Assembly: GCA_009772935.1 (NCBI GenBank)
Contig: WOUR01000018.1
Span: forward strand, 1-64,000
DNA length: 64,000 nt
Direction: 5' to 3'
From: Rhodospirillaceae bacterium
GTDB taxonomy: Bacteria > Pseudomonadota > Alphaproteobacteria > Reyranellales > Reyranellaceae
The translations under genes and the position numbers were made by a program. Shown piece after piece: positions 62,191-64,000 of this stretch. The notes under the pieces are model-generated. The model ran no database searches, was not told the origin of the DNA, and saw only the letters and a program-made list of their open reading frames with translations. Each line of letters begins with the position of its first letter. Position 1 is the first letter of the stretch.

Positions 62191-63747
62191 TCACGCGGTG
62201 GCTGCGACGTCGCCCACGACCCGGACGCGCACGCGCACCGAGTTGCCGGGCAGGTAGGCGAGCGGCATGTCCTCGCTCTCGATCGTATGCAGGGTCGCGC
62301 GGTCGGCGCCCGCGGCAACGGCGCGGTCGTTGGCGATCTCCTGTGCCGCCGCGAGCGCCTCGACGCGGCTCATGTCCTTGAAGATCTGGTCGCACTCGCC
62401 GGAAACCTGCGCAATGGCGGCGCCGACGGCATTGGCGCAGTCGCCATGCTCGACGTGAATGACCTGCGAGACGCCGGCCATCTTCTCAGGAATCAGGAAG
62501 GCCCCGCCACCGACCGCGATCAGGGGCACGTCGCCCGCCTCCGTCTTCATGCGATCGACCGCCTCCTCGGCAAGGCGCGCCGCTTCGGAGAACACCTTCG
62601 CGCAGGTCGCGGCGTCGAGATGCGCCACCTTCGTCCTGTCACCGAGATCGAGCAGACCGGCCGCCACCGCCACGTCCGTGGTGGTGAGTTGCGTGCCACC
62701 GAAGGCGATGCCGTCGGTCAGCAGGCGGTAGCCCACGGAAAGCGGGCCGATCGAGAGCGGCTCGAGCGCCACGTGGCTGCCGCCGCCCAGACCGATCGAC
62801 AGCAGGTCGGGCATGCGGAACAGCGTGCGCACGCCGCCCACCTTGACCACGGAGTTGGCCTCGCGCGGGAAGCCGAGCTTGAGCTGGCCCACGTCGGTCG
62901 TGGTGCCGCCGACGTCGATCACCATCGCGTCGCTCAGGCCCGACAGATAGGCCGCCCCGCGCATCGAATTGGTCGCGCCCGAGGCGAAGCTGTAGACCGG
63001 CAGGCGCCGCGCCTGGCTGGCTTCGGCCACAGTGCCGTCGTTCTGGGTGATGAACAGCGGCGCGGCGATGCCGGAATCGCGGATCGCCTGCTCGAAGGCG
63101 GCGATCGTGTCGCGCGACAGGTCGGCGAGCGCGGCATTCAGCAACCCGGCATTCTCGCGCTCCAGCAGGCCGATGCGGCCGAGATCGGACGAGCAGGTGA
63201 TGGCCGCATCCGGGATTATCGACGCGACCAGCTCGGCTGCCCGCTTCTCGTGGCTGGGATCGAGCGGCGAGAAGACCGAGGAAATGCCGACCGCGCGCAG
63301 GCCCGCCGCTTTCATCTCCTGCGCGGCCTTCAGGACGGCCGCCTCGTCGAGCGGCATGAACGGGCGGCCGTCATACTCGTGGCCGCCTTCGACCATCCAG
63401 ACGCCGCCACGCACCAACTCGCCCAGATCCTCGGGCCAGTCGCAGAACGGCGGCAGCGACGCGCCGGACGGCAGGCCGAGCCGCAGCGCCGCCACCTTCG
63501 TGAGCTGCCGCCGCTGGACCACGGCATTGATGAAATGCGTGGTGCCGATCATCACGCCGTCGACCTTCTTCGGCGTGGCGTCGGCGGCCTTCAGCACGCC
63601 GGTCGCGCCGAGCTTCTTCAGCGCGTCGAGGATGCCCGTCGTCACGTCCTGGCTGGTCGGCGCCTTCACCGCGCCCACGACCCTGCCCTCTTCGATCAGG
63701 ACGGCGTCGGTGTTGGTGCCGCCGACATCGATACCGATTCGTCTCAT
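62191..63747 (-). CDS. Hydantoinase/oxoprolinase family protein (HyuA-like)
   Basis: A 518-aa protein with the ASKHA-type fold of the HyuA group. The phosphate-1 motif is RIGIDVGGTNTDAVLIEEG, and VIDVGGTTTDVGQLKLG is the second phosphate motif. GLGGGSHVALEPL and LIAVGGGAFLIPEKM follow. Such single-chain HyuA-like proteins often occur next to DUF917 proteins. The family hydrolyses five-membered cyclic amides such as hydantoins or 5-oxoproline, usually with ATP. Its start overlaps the DUF917 gene stop by 4 bases. No HyuB gene is visible, so DUF917 may be the partner. Confidence 0.85.
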   Translation of the reverse strand: MRRIGIDVGGTNTDAVLIEEGRVVGAVKAPTSQDVTTGILDALKKLGATGVLKAADATPKKVDGVMIGTTHFINAVVQRRQLTKVAALRLGLPSGASLPPFCDWPEDLGELVRGGVWMVEGGHEYDGRPFMPLDEAAVLKAAQEMKAAGLRAVGISSVFSPLDPSHEKRAAELVASIIPDAAITCSSDLGRIGLLERENAGLLNAALADLSRDTIAAFEQAIRDSGIAAPLFITQNDGTVAEASQARRLPVYSFASGATNSMRGAAYLSGLSDAMVIDVGGTTTDVGQLKLGFPREANSVVKVGGVRTLFRMPDLLSIGLGGGSHVALEPLSIGPLSVGYRLLTDGIAFGGTQLTTTDVAVAAGLLDLGDRTKVAHLDAATCAKVFSEAARLAEEAVDRMKTEAGDVPLIAVGGGAFLIPEKMAGVSQVIHVEHGDCANAVGAAIAQVSGECDQIFKDMSRVEALAAAQEIANDRAVAAGADRATLHTIESEDMPLAYLPGNSVRVRVRVVGDVAATA

Positions 63748-64000
63748 GACGCGAACAGACTCCTGAATTCCAGATCATAGCCGAAGGCCCGTGGACCGAC
63801 ATGCGCCAGCCCTTCGGGGGTGAGGAAGATGTCGGGGCCGGGCAACGCGATCACCGTCACCCTTTGGCCATAACGGATGGTCTCGGTGCCGACCGCCTCG
63901 CCCGACACCGAATCGAGCACGCAGATCAGGTCGGGACTCATGGCGACCGGCTCGCCGTCACGCTGCGCCACGATCCACTCGTTCTGAAAGTTGATCTGCA
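63744..64000 (-). CDS. DUF917 family protein, C-terminal part (cut by window edge)
   Basis: The last about 85 codons of a DUF917 protein (PF06032), whose start lies beyond the window. Visible: QINFQNEWIVAQRDGEPVAM, then PDLICVLDSVSGEAVGTETI, ending GYDLEFRSLFAS. Members include S-methyl thiohydantoin desulfurase. They often partner HyuA-like proteins. The stop overlaps the hyuA start (ATGA), showing one coupled operon entering from the right. Confidence 0.8.
   Translation of the reverse strand, partial: QINFQNEWIVAQRDGEPVAMSPDLICVLDSVSGEAVGTETIRYGQRVTVIALPGPDIFLTPEGLAHVGPRAFGYDLEFRSLFAS

Overview
The window is 64 kb of GC-rich chromosomal DNA, almost fully coding, with many start/stop overlaps (ATGA, TGATG, GTGA). 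It points to a free-living alphaproteobacterium. The evidence is a tyrT-glyT-tuf order, an RlmJ beginning (M)NYRHGYHAGNFADLLKH, an EcfG-type promoter (GGAAC-N16-CGTT), a Mla system with a STAS-MlaE fusion, and many ABC/SDR/acyl-CoA catabolic genes. I cannot fix the genus from sequence alone. No phage genes, transposase or CRISPR array was seen. The only repeats are short intergenic palindromic elements.

Layout. 0-1.5 kb: tuf (partial), tRNA-Gly, tRNA-Tyr, rlmB, tRNA-Thr. 1.5-7.4 kb: a sugar-nucleotide and glycan block with a family 2 glycosyltransferase, GalE, a NodU/TobZ-type O-carbamoyltransferase, a plant-like GDP-mannose 3,5-epimerase and UDP-glucuronate decarboxylase. This gene set suits a carbamoylated surface glycan. 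7.5-10.3 kb: acyl-CoA synthetase and an APH-fold kinase. 10.4-14.1 kb: a Mla/Mce lipid transport operon (mlaE-mlaF-mlaD-lipoprotein). 14.2-21.6 kb: PPK2, RlmJ, acetamidase/formamidase, a Cds1-like PLP enzyme, an MFS carrier with a clear palindromic operator, the NfeD/SPFH pair and a class I glutamine amidotransferase. 21.7-24.3 kb: an HCCA-isomerase-like protein coupled to 2,2-dialkylglycine decarboxylase, then a lipoprotein.

24.4-34.5 kb: a desaturase, an alpha/beta hydrolase coupled to an NAD(P)-binding protein, a four-gene leftward operon (transglutaminase, Bcr/CflA efflux, SDR, C-terminally altered M20 peptidase), two coupled thioesterases, a secreted protein of unknown function and an acyl-CoA dehydrogenase. 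34.7-42.8 kb: a complete branched-chain-amino-acid-type ABC importer (livHMGF), an acyl-CoA synthetase and two paralogous binding proteins, each binding-protein gene followed by a strong terminator. The set looks like an uptake-and-activate unit for a carboxylic acid. 43-49 kb: twin small lipoproteins, SDRs, hydrolase, 2OG-Fe dioxygenase and a LigAB-type extradiol dioxygenase, suggesting aromatic or other small-molecule catabolism.

49-57.8 kb: envelope genes. tamA and tamB are translationally coupled. An OmpA-like lipoprotein sits behind an EcfG-type promoter and carries a C-terminal module shared with the twin lipoproteins at 43 kb. A DedA protein and a CopC-like protein follow. 57.8-64 kb: a leftward operon of DUF917, HyuA (hydantoinase/oxoprolinase), a polyamine-type ABC importer and AroM, likely for uptake and breakdown of a hydantoin- or oxoproline-like compound. 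The most unusual signals are the shared two-cysteine module, the DUF917-HyuA-ABC-AroM operon, the GME/carbamoyl glycan block and two local regulatory structures (MFS operator, SPFH ribosome-site hairpin).
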